From Agapanthus africanus (taxonomy: Eukaryota > Streptophyta > Magnoliopsida > Asparagales > Amaryllidaceae), in contig CM057346.1 in assembly GCA_030015575.1 (NCBI GenBank), positions 558,564,315 through 558,628,314 on the forward strand: 64,000 nucleotides of DNA, in the 5' to 3' direction. A program made the translations under genes and the position numbers. The notes below the pieces were generated by a model that saw nothing but the letters and a program-made list of their open reading frames with translations, was not told where the DNA came from and ran no database searches. The first letter of the stretch is position 1, and every line of letters starts with the position of its first letter. Positions 1 to 10,886 of the stretch are shown here, piece by piece.

Positions 1-1846
1 AGCTTCTGCAAAGCCTCATCCAAGCCTCCCTATCTGGTTCCCTTGCATCTAAGCTCGCCTTTGCTGCCTCGGCGTGACAAGTCTGTAATTGCAGATATGA
101 AAATGATATGAAGTCTGTCTGCTTGTCTTTTGAATAGAAAGACAAACATAATAGTCGGAGCGACCAACATATCGATACAACTACTTGAAACCAAATACAT
201 ACCTGGATAAGGTTACACTGCAGAAGCCGATCAATGAGGTGCAACAGGATATCCTTGTTGTACTCGGGGTGTCCTTGAATCCCCATAATATGTTCTCCGT
301 ACCTGAACATCTCAACCCCGGTCCTGTTCGATCGACCAATCACCTCTGCATGCGGAGGTAACTCCCAAACCTAAAATGATAAAGAAAAACTAGTAGGCTT
401 AAGATCGATCCAGCCGCATTCCAGGGTCATGTTTGGCTTTGGAGTTAGGAAAAGTAGAGTTAGTTTTTAGTCTTACCTCATCACGGTGGCATTCGATGAC
501 GGGTAGATGAGAAGGGAGACGGAGGGAAGAGAGCGAGGGGAGAGGGTGGATGCACGTAACCCCTATGTCCCATCCTTTGTGAGCTCTGCCTGTTTTTCCT
601 CCCAATGCCCGGCTCAATATCTATAGAACGCAACATTGTTTCTAGTTAGCGTACGATTTATGCTTGGTCATAAACGAAAAAGGTAATATCATGGACAAGG
701 CTCCACCGAGATGTTCGATAGTGTCCATCGATTATCATGAATTTCTTTGTTTAGTTTGGCTGCCTTAAACCCCGAAAAATGATTATAAAACTTCTAGCGA
801 ATGGAAGTTATTGCAAGTCGTCCATTTTTGAATATCGAAACCACACAGATATTTTTACTGCTATCAGCATGCTTGATGACCTGATGTTGAGCATGTGTGC
901 TGGAGGAGAACCGTACACGTGCCCCACGTGATTTGTGCAGGTGAGCGATTTAAACATCGCATGTGACCTTATATGTCCTTTTTTGGACTTTCCTCTAACC
1001 ATAACATAAGATACAAATCTTGAAAAATTAATGTGACAGTGAAAAGATGGGACCGAATCTTTCCGATAGTATCCTAGTCGAACTCAGTTACTACAATCCT
1101 CTAAACTCAAATGCACCGTTTTTAATAGGTTATAGACTTGATTACATTTAACAAAATTAGATTTGATCTTCTAATCGTGTTACCGCAAATGCGTTATTAT
1201 ACATTTGGTGACGGGGCGACGGAGATAAATTAAACATATTCAATACTCTTTTTTCGGAAACAAAAAGCAGAACGCCGTATTCTCAATTTTCTAAAGTCGG
1301 ATATCTCTGCCGATCACTAGTATATCTATCTGGAACGATGGAAAAGCCTAAAAGATTCCAAAAGCACAGGACACGTGTCCACACGCCATTGGCCGACAAC
1401 CAAGATTTGATGTCAGAAAACGTTTGATCCACTCTCGCTGCTGAGCTGTAAATTCCCCGTTCCTTTTTTTTTTGGCAAATTGAACGGTGGTATTATTTTA
1501 AATATAGGTGGGAGAAAAAAGGTTTGAAAAAAGATACCTGATGGCCAAAACAGACGCCAAGGACCTTCTTCTTCATGGAATCCAAGCTCTTCAACAACTT
1601 GACGAGGTCGCATATCCATCGATCGTCGCCGTGGGCGTCGTTGCAGCTGCCGGTGATCACGAAACCGTCGTAGGACTCCACGTGCTCGTCGCGGGGGAAC
1701 TCGCCGTTCGCGACACGATACAAGTCCCAGATCTCCCCTTCTTCCGATAGCAGCCCCACGAACACCTTGAAGTACCCTCCGTACATTTTCTTCACGTACT
1801 CCGAGTCATCGGCGCACAGAAGAACTGCGAATCTTTTTTTCTCCAT
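1..1846 (-). CDS. GGP: Gamma-glutamyl peptidase (class I glutamine amidotransferase-like), 3' end outside window
   Basis: Four minus-strand exons join in frame with GT-AG introns: 1846-1538, 620-477, 370-203 and 82-1, the last running off the window. They give 234 codons; family members have about 250, so only a short C-terminus is missing. Plant GGPs are cytosolic cysteine peptidases that remove gamma-glutamate from glutathione conjugates in sulfur and defence metabolism. The amidotransferase triad is visible: the nucleophile Cys is residue 99 in GVCFGHQ at the end of exon 1, and His185 and Glu187 lie in GHPEY in exon 3. YGGY near residue 23 and FVITGS near residue 60 are also typical. The start chosen is the ATG just before EKKRFAVL. 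Exon 1 is much GC-richer than the later exons. Exact substrate cannot be read from sequence; family assignment is secure. Confidence 0.93.
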
Positions 1847-2303
1847 TTTTTAAAAATTATATTTAAAAATTTACGGTTGTTTTTTTTCCCCTTAATAAAT
1901 AAATATTGAGCAGGCTCTCTTCCTTCGAATTTTAGGGGGGAAGAAAGCTCTCCTCTCTGGTTTGGTATTTTTTTGAGGGTTGAGGAATGAGGGGTTTATA
2001 AAGAGGAGGGGGTTTTCGTTTGCCATTGGGTTGGTGGTTAATTACGCTTGTGCCAACAGCAGTGAAATTTTTTTTGGTATAAATCTTTTCGGTAAGATAT
2101 GTTTTATATGGATTATGTAAAGCGTTTATATTCCTGATCCAGCGGATCTACTCGAATTGAATACGTACTGTTGAATTTTAAACAAGCATGACATGGATAG
2201 AAACGAACATCAGTTAATTTTTCATGAAACCTAATCCCCTAATTTAGTGAGAAAAATTTGTGATTAAAGAACGAATCACTCGTTATAATTCTTCAAGACT
2301 ACC
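1847..2303. other. Peptidase gene promoter remnant, up to the retrotransposon insertion
   Basis: This 457-bp stretch holds the leader and TATA box of the peptidase gene and AT-rich DNA up to the insertion point. Its last five bases, CTACC at 2299-2303, form the left target-site copy of the downstream retrotransposon. No other gene is visible. Confidence 0.6.
1995..2000 (-). promoter_or_regulatory. TATA box of the gamma-glutamyl peptidase gene
   Basis: Read on the minus strand this is TATAAA in a GC-rich surround, about 150 bp upstream of the start codon at 1846. That is a suitable distance for a core promoter with a short leader. Assignment rests on position and motif only. Confidence 0.5.
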
Positions 2304-3035
2304 TGATGATGCTCACAAGTGGTGTCTCCTCGGATTACGGCACGTGGCGGATGACATGTTCCAAAGTCTACGGTGGTGGAATAAACGAGTTGCATTATGA
2401 GAATTCCTCGTGACCTCGTCTCGAGAAACGTGTCCGACCTTTCAGGAGACCTCTCTGAATACATTCCACCTTCATCTGGGAATCTACAAACAGCTCGCCC
2501 CCGAGCTATCTCAGTCTCCTTGCTCGTCTCCGAGCCTCCGACGTGCCGAGCTTTCTCGGCCTCTCTCGACCTACCAGGAGCACAGAGCTTAAGCGCCTCC
2601 GTAACGACTCCGCGTATCTCGCCAAGACGGGATATCCGCCGCCCCACGCTCCGCATCCCACGCAGGCTCGTTCCCCTATTAATGAATGAATGCATCCATT
2701 AATGCGGGCATAACATAAGGGCATAACTGACGGAGAGGATCTCGCACGGCCTCGCTCCATGCGACCCTTATATAAACCCCTCTCTCAGATGACTCGGGTA
2801 ACTCAAATTATCTCAATACGCCGCTACTCTGCTCCTATTCCTCGGCTCTAACTTGATCTTCGGAGGGTCATACGGTGGTCATCCATCTCGGGACTTCTTT
2901 GCAGGTAGTTCAGTGTCCAACACCAACCTATTGAGATCCATACTCAACAACTCCAAAACCAAATCACAGCCGTCCAAGACAGCCATCGTGGGATCGACGG
3001 AGGACAGCATCTGAAGGAGATCCGAAGTTCCATCA
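2304..3035 (+). repeat. 5' LTR of the Tat element
   Basis: The 732-bp LTR starts with TG and ends CCATCA. It matches 13726-14498 along its length with substitutions and indels. It contains an ACGT core (CACGTGGC, about 2341) and a TATATAAA box near 2769, consistent with the U3 promoter. A CCGAG-CTTT-CTCGG hairpin lies at 2546-2559. Confidence 0.92.
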
Positions 3036-3056
3036 GTTGGCACCGTCTGTGGGAAC
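3036..3056 (+). other. Primer-binding-site region
   Basis: Directly after the 5' LTR comes TTGGCACCGTCTGTGGGAAC, close to the TTGGCGCCGTCTGTGGGAA junction common in plant Tat-type elements. I do not assign the primer tRNA with certainty. Confidence 0.65.
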
Positions 3057-3107
3057 GAAAAACTTATTTTGTTCCACCAAAAAAGTTGATCTTCCGCCCT
3101 CGATCCA

Positions 3108-4642
3108 ATGGCGAGCGATGATCGCAACGATCCAAACAAGAGTCGCCACAACGGAGGCGGGAGAGGCTCGCCTCTCCCTCCTAACGCCATCTACACCTTG
3201 TCCGTTCGGATAGACCGGCTCACGACGTTAGTAGATGCCCCCGTCAGCGTTCAAGCGGCGGGCCCTAACCACCAGAGCGCGGCTCCGCCTCCCCGGGATA
3301 ACGACGTCCGCTGAAGGACGGACATGCACACTCAAGCCCCTGATCTACCTCACCCTCGTCACAGCGTCACTGACCGCCGACGGACCGACTCCGGCCACCT
3401 TAACCCATACGCGGCGATTGATTCCATGATCCGCTGGGCGTCGGACAGCTCCACGCCACGGTCCTAGGGAAGATTGGGTTGTCGCCCTAATACCCGTCGC
3501 ACGTTCTCTCCTCCTGAGGAGGTGTCGGTCGGCTCGCTTGCTTCCAGGCATGATCGACGCCCCCACTCTCGCCGGGATCGCGGGAACGACGAGCGCATGG
3601 ACCACTCGAGAAGGTCCTCGCCCGAGGATCTAAGACGCCTGATAGAGAGGAATCGAAGCCACACCCTGGCGCAGATCCGGAGCGGGGATAGCCACCACTT
3701 CGACTGTGCAGAATCCTCGGGTTACCACCACCGACTCGAGGCCCTCGAGAAGAAAATTGAGGGCATACACTGGGATGACCAAGTGTCCGGCGAAGGGGCT
3801 CGATACTCCGCCGATTCGCTGACGAAACCCTTTACAGAAGAACTGCTGGCCGAACGCATCTCGTCCAGGAACAAACTGCCCAAGGTGGCCCTTTTCGAAG
3901 GGAAATCTGACCCGAAGGACAACCTAGACGCATTTACGGCGGGCATGAGCTTCCAGGATAACTTCGACGCGGCCCAATGCCAAGCCTTCCCCACCACCCT
4001 CATCCGGGCTGGACGGGACTCGTTCCGAAGACTTACGCCACGCTCCATCTCGACTTTCGACGAGCTGGCCTCCCAATTCCTCGGTCACTTCGTCGGGAAT
4101 CGATGGCAGAAGAGGACGGTCAACTATCTGTTCACCATCAAGAGGGAAGACAAAGAATCCTTCAAAGGATATGTCACTCTCTTCTACAACGCGCTCCTCG
4201 AGGTCCCCGAGCACCGTGATGAAACGGTCATCACCGCGCTGGGGTCGGGTTTTAGGCACAAAGAGTGGCTCTGCTCTTTTGTATTAGCGCAACCTAAGAC
4301 CATGGCCGAGGTAAAAGCCTGGACCGAGTGGGAGATCCAACTCGAGTTTGAGGTGAACTCAAATCTGCCCAGAAACGACTAAACTGACCAAAAGAAATGG
4401 GGCAGAGAGGAGAAGAAGAAGGTCGACCGTCCGAAGCCTTACTCACCGAGGTTTCAGGAGTACACTCCCATAAACATCTGCCAGACCGAGCTGCTGGACG
4501 AGGAAAAGGGCGAGAGGTTCTTCAAACTCCCGCCGGTGACCTAAAGGGCGGACAAGCGTCTTTGAGGCCCGTACTGCACCTTCCACAGGTCGCAGGGCTA
4601 CCCGACCGAAAACTGCAAACAACTCCGTGACTATATCGAGGA
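3108..4642 (+). pseudogene. gag: Tat gag, broken
   Basis: The frame opens at ATG 3108. It is interrupted by TGA at 3312-3314 (likely from CGA) and TAG at 3465-3467, then runs open to 4382, giving a gag core of about 300 residues. This contains an Arg/Ser-rich N-terminal part, a helical segment near EALEKKIEG and a retrotransposon-gag domain with FDELASQFLGHF and the following RTVNYLFTIKR. After a frame change, a Cys/His cluster of the form C-x2-H-x9-C lies at about 4570-4620. Gag packages element RNA into cytoplasmic particles. The breaks make this copy non-functional. Confidence 0.82.
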
Positions 4643-4643
4643 G

Positions 4644-5195
4644 TTGATCTGCTCCGGCCACCTGGCGAAGTACTTGCAGGACAAACGGCATGCAGAGCGG
4701 GAGCAAGAGAACCAGCCCCCTCTCGGGGAGTTAACGATCGGCCAAATCATGGTCGTTACCTCGGATCCTGGTCGGGAAGTTGGCAGAAACCACCGCCTCC
4801 TCCCGGTCGAGAATGTTGGCGTTCCACCCCAGAAGAAGGGCAGGAAAGACGAGCCCATCATCTTCACCGATGAAAACCTCCACGATATATCCTTGCCTCA
4901 CAATGAACCGCTCGTAATAACGGCCAGAGTCCACCGTTACGAGGTCCAGAGGATTTTGGTCGACTCAGGGAGCTCGGCGGATATCCTGTTCCACGACTGC
5001 TTCAAGTGTATAGGGCTAGGGCCATCCGACCTTCAACCAACCTTCCATGCACTCTCGGGGTTCACCAATCACTCCGTCCCTGCCGAGGGATTGGTCGCCC
5101 TTCTACTCAACATTGGGGAAGCAGGACATACACGGACCGTACCTGTGGATTTCTTCGTCACCAAAGTCCCTTCATCCTACAATATTCTCCTATGA
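4644..5195 (+). pseudogene. Tat aspartic protease segment
   Basis: A 184-codon open stretch contains the retroviral-type aspartic protease motif VDSGSSADILF (catalytic Asp-Ser-Gly). A hydrophobic flap-like region follows, and the open stretch ends NILL before a stop. In the family this enzyme cleaves the Gag-Pol polyprotein. It lies between gag and RT as expected and shares its frame with neither, so frameshifts separate them. Confidence 0.82.
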
Positions 5196-5289
5196 CGTCC
5201 GACCTTAAACGCTCTTCAAGCCCAGATCTCAACTTATCACCTTGCGATCAAGTTTCCTTTAGAGCAAGGGGGAATAGGCTGGGCCCACG

Positions 5290-6797
5290 GAGACCAGCAA
5301 ACCGCTAGGATTTGCCTCACCTCGATGTCCACTGCCGGAGATCAAAGCGACGATTTTGAGGACATACCTGGCTTCCAGGGGTCTTTAGATACATGCGGCG
5401 ACCAAATAGAAGTCAGAGGCGCCCTAGTAGAAGTATTAACGGAAGTACTACTCGAAGAAGGGGTCAACGACTGAACAGTCCAGATCGGCTCTCTCCTGAC
5501 TAGGGATCGCAGCGAAGAACCGATCCGCTTCCTCCGAGATAATTCAGAGGTTTTTGCTTAGACGCCGGCGGACATGCCCGGAATTGACCCTAGAGTGATG
5601 TCCCATAAGCTCGGGGTCGATCCGAAAGCAAAGCCCGTCCGACAAAAGAAAAGAAGTTTTGCGCCGGCCAAGCAAAGAGCGATAGAAAACGAAGTGAATC
5701 GACTGCTCGCCGCTAATTTTAGCAGGAATCTGGACTACTCTGATTGGCTGGAAAATGTAGTCATGGTCAAGAAGGCGAACGGGAAATGGCACATGTGCGT
5801 CGATTTCACGGACTTAAACAAGGCCTGCCCCAAAGATAATTATCCCCTCCCTCGGATAGACCGGCTTGTAGATAGCTCGGTATGCCACGAACTATTGAGC
5901 TTCATAGACGCCTTCTCGGGTTACAATCAGATCAGGATGAACCCGGCCGATGAAAAACTGACCACCTTCACCACTGACAAGGGGGTATACTGCTACAAAG
6001 TGATGCCCTTCGGACTTAAGAACGCCGGGGCCACGTATCAGCGCCTCGTCAACAAACTGTTCAAACCGCAAATCGGAAGGAACATGGAAGTCTACGTCGA
6101 CGACATGCTCGTAAAATCAACCTCATCAGACGGGCACACAAAAGATCTCGGGGAGACATTCGACGTTTTGCGTAAATACAAAATGAAGTTGAACCCAGCT
6201 AAGTGTGCGTTCGGAGTCACCAGTGGGAAATTCCTCGAGTTCATGTTCACCCATCGAGGAATCGAAGCGAACCCAGAAAAGATCAACACCATTCTCAACA
6301 TGGCCACACCGAAGAGCAATGTTGAGATCATGCGGCTCACAGGGAGAATGGCCGCTCTGAGTCACTTTATGTCAAGATCCGGGGAGAAGTGCTTCCCGTT
6401 CTTCAAAGTCTTGAGAAAAATTCCTAAGTTCGAATGGTCAGAGGAGTGTCAGAGTGCTTTCGAAAAGCTCAAGGCACACCTATCAACTCCCCCACTGCTC
6501 ACTCAACCAGTCGAAGACGACGAGCTATTATTATACCTAACGGTCTCCGATCATGCTGCAGGCTCAGTGCTCGTCAGGGAATCCGGCGGTGTACAGAAGC
6601 CGGTTTACTACGTAAGCCACGTTTTCAAGGACGTGGAAACAAGATACCCAGCTATAGAAAAGATAGTCTTGGCACCAGTTGTCGCCTCAAGAAAACTACG
6701 ACACTACTTCCAGGTGCACACCATCCTCGTCCTCACCGAGCAACTTATAGGGACTATTCTCGCTTCCCCTGAACCATCAGGACGACTGGAGAAATAG
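5290..6797 (+). pseudogene. pol: Tat reverse transcriptase-RNase H, broken
   Basis: The RT domain is open from 5574 to 6797. Motifs are VKKANGKWHMCVDFTDLNKA, LSFIDAFSGYNQI, MPFGLKNAGATYQR, and the catalytic YVDDM at about 6090-6110. The connection and first RNase H region follow (LTVSDHAAGSVLVRE, Asp in place). Upstream pol sequence from about 5290 has in-frame TGA at 5472-5474 and TAG at 5559-5561. The open stretch ends at TAG 6795-6797, where relatives have Trp. RT copies element RNA into cDNA. The breaks are all of CGA/TGG-to-stop type. Confidence 0.88.
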
Positions 6798-6899
6798 AGG
6801 TGGAAATTATTCCAATTCGACATCAAGTACCGTCCTAGGCAGGCCATCAAAGCGCAGGTCCTAGCAGACTTTGTGGTTGAATGCACTATTCCTACTAAA

Positions 6900-7300
6900 G
6901 AAGAAGCGGCAGCTCGGAGCCCCGAACCACGTCCCTCGGCCGATGAAGTATTTGACTCCGTCCCCGACTGGGTGCTCTACGTGGACGGATCCTCTACCGA
7001 GGCCCGGATGAGGTGGAGATGGAATACTCTTTGAAGCTGGGGTTCAAAGCTTCGAACAATGCCGCGGAATACGAGGTTTTGTTAGCCGGATTGCGAATCG
7101 CCTCCAGGGTAGGGCTGAAGACGATCCGAATTCGTAGCGACTCCATATTGGTCGTCGGCTAAGTAACCGGGTGATTCGGGGCCTGTGAACCACTCATGAT
7201 CAAATATCTGGCCGAGGTAAAAAGACTCCGCAAAAATTTCGACGAAGTCCATCTAGAGCAAATCCCCAGGAACTTGAACACCCGAGCCGACGCTTTAAGC
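6900..7300 (+). pseudogene. Second (additional) RNase H domain of the Tat element
   Basis: After RT, VLYVDGSS (catalytic Asp) is followed, past a small frameshifting deletion near 7005, by FKASNNAAEYEVLLAGL (catalytic Glu) and IRSDSILVVG (catalytic Asp). A second RNase H after the first is a recognised trait of the Tat clade. A TAA at 7160-7162 (from CAA) breaks it. This domain is one of the main reasons for the lineage call. Confidence 0.75.
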
Positions 7301-7395
7301 ATAACATCCTTTTCGAAGTCCTGCCACGGCCCAGCATGGAAGACAGGGAGGTAACACTCCAGATCTACACAACTCCGGAAGAAGGTTGGGATTAG

Positions 7396-8603
7396 AGAAG
7401 GCCCCTCGTGGAGTTCCTAAGGGACGGTACACTTCCCGAAGACCGAGGAGAAGCTCGTCGGCTACAGGCCAAGGCACAATATTTCGTATGGAGCAACGGA
7501 AACCTATACAAGAAATCATACACTCAACCCCTGCTCAGGTGCATCAACCCCCACGAGTCCGACTACGTTCTGCGAGAAATACATGAAGGGGTCAGCGGAG
7601 CACATCAAGAGGCCCGAGCCTTGGTCCAAAAGGCACTACTGCAGGGATACTATTGACCTACGCTACACCAGGACGCCGAGAGGCTGGTTAGAAGATGCAA
7701 GAACTGTCAACTCTTCGGCAACATTTCTCGTCTTCCCGCCACCGAGCTAACTCCACTCAGTTCCCCTTGGCCATTTGCACAATGGGGGATGGATATGGTG
7801 GGCCAACTCCTCACCGGTATGGGCGGACACAAGTACATCCTCGTCGCTGTGGACTATTTCACAAAGTGAATAGAGGCCGTACACATCAGGAAACCGGACG
7901 CCACCTCTACGATAAAGTTCCTGCAAAACAATATAATCGCCCGATTTAGGATCCCGAGATGCATGATCACCGACCACGGGACCAACTTCGAAAACGACAA
8001 AGTCAGAGAGTTTTGCAGCAAGTTCTACATATTGATGAAGTTTGCCGCGATGGGCAGGCAGAGGTAGCGAACCGAGGCTTCATCCGCGGTCTCCGAGCCC
8101 ATTTAAAAGGAAGACAAGATGGTTGGGTCGAGGAACTGCCTTGGGTCCTCTGGGCATTGCAAACGTCGAAGAAAACACCAACGGAAGAAACCCTGTTTAG
8201 TCTCTGCTACGGTACCGAAGCAATGGTCCCGGCGGAGATCGGACTGCCCAGTTATAGGGTCGAACATTTCGATGATGAAGCCAACACCTCGGCGCTCCGA
8301 AACAACTTGGACGTCTTATTGGAGAAGCGGAACCGAGCACAAATCAGAGTGGCCGTCTATCAACAGCAAACCGCTCGCTACTACAACGCCCGGATTAAAT
8401 ATCGGGCCTTCAAGGCAGGAGATCCAGTCTTACAAAGAAACGAATTCGCAGACCCGAGCAAGCTGCATAAGTTCTCCCTGAAGTGAGATGGACCTTTCCT
8501 CGTGAAAGAGGCGTTGTCCGGCGGGGCATACCGCCTGCAGGACGCCCGGGGCTATAATTTTCCCCGGCCTTACAACGCTGAAATGCTCAAGTTGTACAAA
8601 TGA
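7396..8603 (+). pseudogene. int: Tat integrase, broken
   Basis: A zinc-binding N-terminal part (HEGVSGAHQEARALV, then CKNCQ) is followed by catalytic-core blocks WPFAQWGMDMVG, VAVDYF (second Asp region) and ITDHGTNF. A deletion-frameshift near 8035 removes a few residues. The frame resumes at GQAEVANR and runs to the C-terminal part with GGAYRLQDARG, ending at TGA 8601-8603. In-frame stops at 7393, 7654, 7867 and 8484 sit where relatives have Trp. Integrase inserts the cDNA. Not functional here. Confidence 0.84.
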
Positions 8604-8630
8604 AAAAATGTATCTGTATTCTCTTTCTAA

Positions 8631-8640
8631 AATAAATAAA
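8631..8640 (+). terminator. Poly(A) signal after the sense pol genes
   Basis: Overlapping AATAAA hexamers lie about 30 bp downstream of the integrase stop. This suggests that a sense transcript, or part of it, ends here rather than in the 3' LTR. Motif-based only. Confidence 0.4.
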
Positions 8641-8746
8641 GTTGTTCTTGTTGGCATTTAGTTAAAATTTTAAAATTGTACGAAAAGAGAAAAATGAGAC
8701 AATACACCTCCAAAAAGGAGACAACATCCTACCGCCAAAAACAAAC

Positions 8747-8752
8747 TTTATT
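8747..8752 (-). terminator. Poly(A) signal for the antisense ORF at 8791-9634
   Basis: AATAAA on the minus strand lies about 40 bp beyond the stop of the antisense ORF. It is convergent with the sense signals at 8631-8640. Confidence 0.4.
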
Positions 8753-8790
8753 GATTAAAGGGTATTATAGGCTCCCCAGCCTTACAATAA

Positions 8791-9634
8791 TTACAATAGA
8801 GGAAGGCGGGGATCAAGAAAGCACTGTTGATGGTACTCCGAGCAAATCTTCTGCAGCCGGGCCTGAGCTTCCTCCGCCCGCTCCCTCTGACGGTGCTCGT
8901 GGACCCTAAATGCCATGGAAGTGTCGGGGACCTGATCCGACAGGCAAGAAGTAACGATCTGCCTTTTCTGAAAACACTCCGGAAGAAGACCCACCGACCA
9001 CTCCCGCCTGCTTTGCAAGATCAGGCCGAGGTGGTAGAGCGAGTGCAACTTTTCGATCGCCTCGCCCCTCAGCCGCGGAAACAGGGCATTGTGCAGACCC
9101 GGAGACATCTTCCAGATCGCGTAAATGAGCAGTTGGAGGAGAGGAGATCGTCGGGGAAGAAGGCGTCCAAAGTGGCCCTCCACGCGGTTTATCATCGACT
9201 CGTGCATCTGTTTGGGGCGATCGAGGCTATAAAGGTACATATCGTCATAAGAAATGATCTCCCTGATGGGCACACACGGAAGCCCGGCCATCTTCAGAAA
9301 CACAAGGCTGGAAAGAAGCCAACATGCCTTCGCTATTTATAGCCTCAACAAAATCTTCCAACGATCGAAAGTTTACTTGCGCAGCGACACGAATCACTAA
9401 GCGTCTCAATTTCCTGATATGGAACGACCACGTGTCGGCCATGTCTGTCTTCAAGGGCGGCCATGCGTCCCACGGAAGGTTAAATGACGCCTTCACTCCC
9501 GCCAATGCGGCCCGCAGAAGTTTGAACGACGCCCCGCAAGGGCCCAGGGGAAACTCGAAAGCCCTCCTCGCAAGGTCGTCGGGTAGCTTCCTGCTCGGCG
9601 CATCTGCAGCGGGTAGCTTCCTGTCCAACAACAC
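8791..9634 (-). pseudogene. Antisense extra ORF of the Tat element
   Basis: Two overlapping minus-strand open stretches (9634-9245 and 9303-8791) join by a single frameshift near 9310, giving about 270 codons. The upstream part contains FRSLEDFVEAINSEGM. The downstream part is helical and charged, ending with an Arg/Glu-rich coiled-coil-like segment (HRQRERAEEAQARLQKI). Antisense extra ORFs after pol are known from Tat elements, but I do not recognise a defined domain. Its N-terminal end overlaps the beginning of the hairpin repeats. Confidence 0.5.
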
Positions 9635-9669
9635 TGTCGGTCCAAATTCCTCGCCAAGAGGTCACCGAG

Positions 9670-10505
9670 CAATTTCATACTGGCCAATCCCTAGCGGGTA
9701 GTTTCCTACCTATCTACGCTAAGTATCTAAAGCCCTAATTGCAAGGCCACCGAGCAGCTTCCTGCTCGGTCCATCCCTAGCGGGTAGCCTCCTACCCATC
9801 TACGCTAAGGATCTGGAGCCCTCATTGCGAGGCCACCGAGCAGCTTCCCTGCCCGGTCCATCCCTAGCAGGCAGCTTTCTACCCATCTACGCTAAGGATC
9901 TGAAGCCCTCTTAACGAGGCCACCGAGCATCTTCCTTGCCTGGTCCATCCCTAGCAGGTAGTTTTCTACCCATCTACGCTAAGGATCTGAAGCCCCCCGG
10001 TCCATCCCCAGCGTGTAGCTTCCTACCCATCTACGCTAAGGATCTGAAGCCCTCATTGCGAGGCCACCGAGCAGCTTCCCTGCCCGGTCCATCCCTAGCG
10101 GGTAGTTTCTTACCTATTTACGCTAAGGATCCGAAGTCCTCATTGCGAGGCCACCGAGCAGCTTCCCTGCCCGGTCCATCCCCAGCGGGTAGCTTCCTAC
10201 CCATCTACGCTAAGGATCTGAAGCCCTCATTACGAGGCCACCGAGCAGCTTCCTGCCCGGTTCGTCACTAGTGCGTAGTTTCCTACCCAATAACGCTAAG
10301 GACCAAAAGCCCTCATTGCGAAGCCACCGAGCAACTTCCTGCCCGGTCCATCCCTAGCGGGTAGCTTCGTACATAACAACGCTAAGGATCTAAAGCCCTC
10401 ATTGCGACGGTCCATCCCTAGTGGGTAGCTTTCTACCCATCAACGCTAAAGATCTAAAGCCCTCACCATCACAAGAGGCCACCGAACATACTCCTGTTCG
10501 GCTTG
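9670..10505 (+). repeat. Tandem array, about 87-bp unit, ten copies
   Basis: The marker TACGCTAAGG (variants included) recurs at 9715, 9801, 9888, 9975, 10032, 10119, 10206, 10292, 10378 and 10442. The spacing is 86-87 bp except for two shortened units of 57 and 64 bp. Each full unit holds two short inverted repeats, GGGTAG-CTTC-CTACCC and CCGAGCAG-CTTC-CTGCTCGG or variants. Tandem repeats between pol and the 3' LTR are a known trait of Tat elements. Confidence 0.92.
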
Positions 10506-10837
10506 TCCGTGTGTGGTAGGTTCCTGCCCTAAGAAAAGATGGATCCAACGCCCTCGTCAAGGATGAATCAGTCAACACCGACTTATTCTAACATAGCTAT
10601 TTTTCGATTCATGCTAAATGAACGATCGCCACCTCGACTCCGGGGGACGGGAGGGTACTGACCTTCTGTTACTCGACTTACACTCAACGTGCGTTCGTCA
10701 CATAAAAAGGCCGGACATCAACCCACGACCTAACACTCGCGGGATGAGACTATTGATGGGCTAAATATACTTGCAGAATGAAGATACAAACAAAAGTATA
10801 CGAGCTAAACATCTGAATAATGACGAAGAAAGTGCAC

Positions 10838-10843
10838 TTTATT
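10838..10843 (-). terminator. Poly(A) signal for the spliced antisense gene
   Basis: The minus strand reads AATAAA about 45 bp downstream of the last antisense open stretch, which ends at 10887. Confidence 0.4.
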
Positions 10844-10886
10844 TATGATCCGAAAATAAACACAAGGTATTCTGGGATTCTTAGCT

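Noticed and set aside
9670-10505. CRISPR-like array
   Set aside because: Units are contiguous 87-bp tandem repeats without unique spacers, in a plant retrotransposon.
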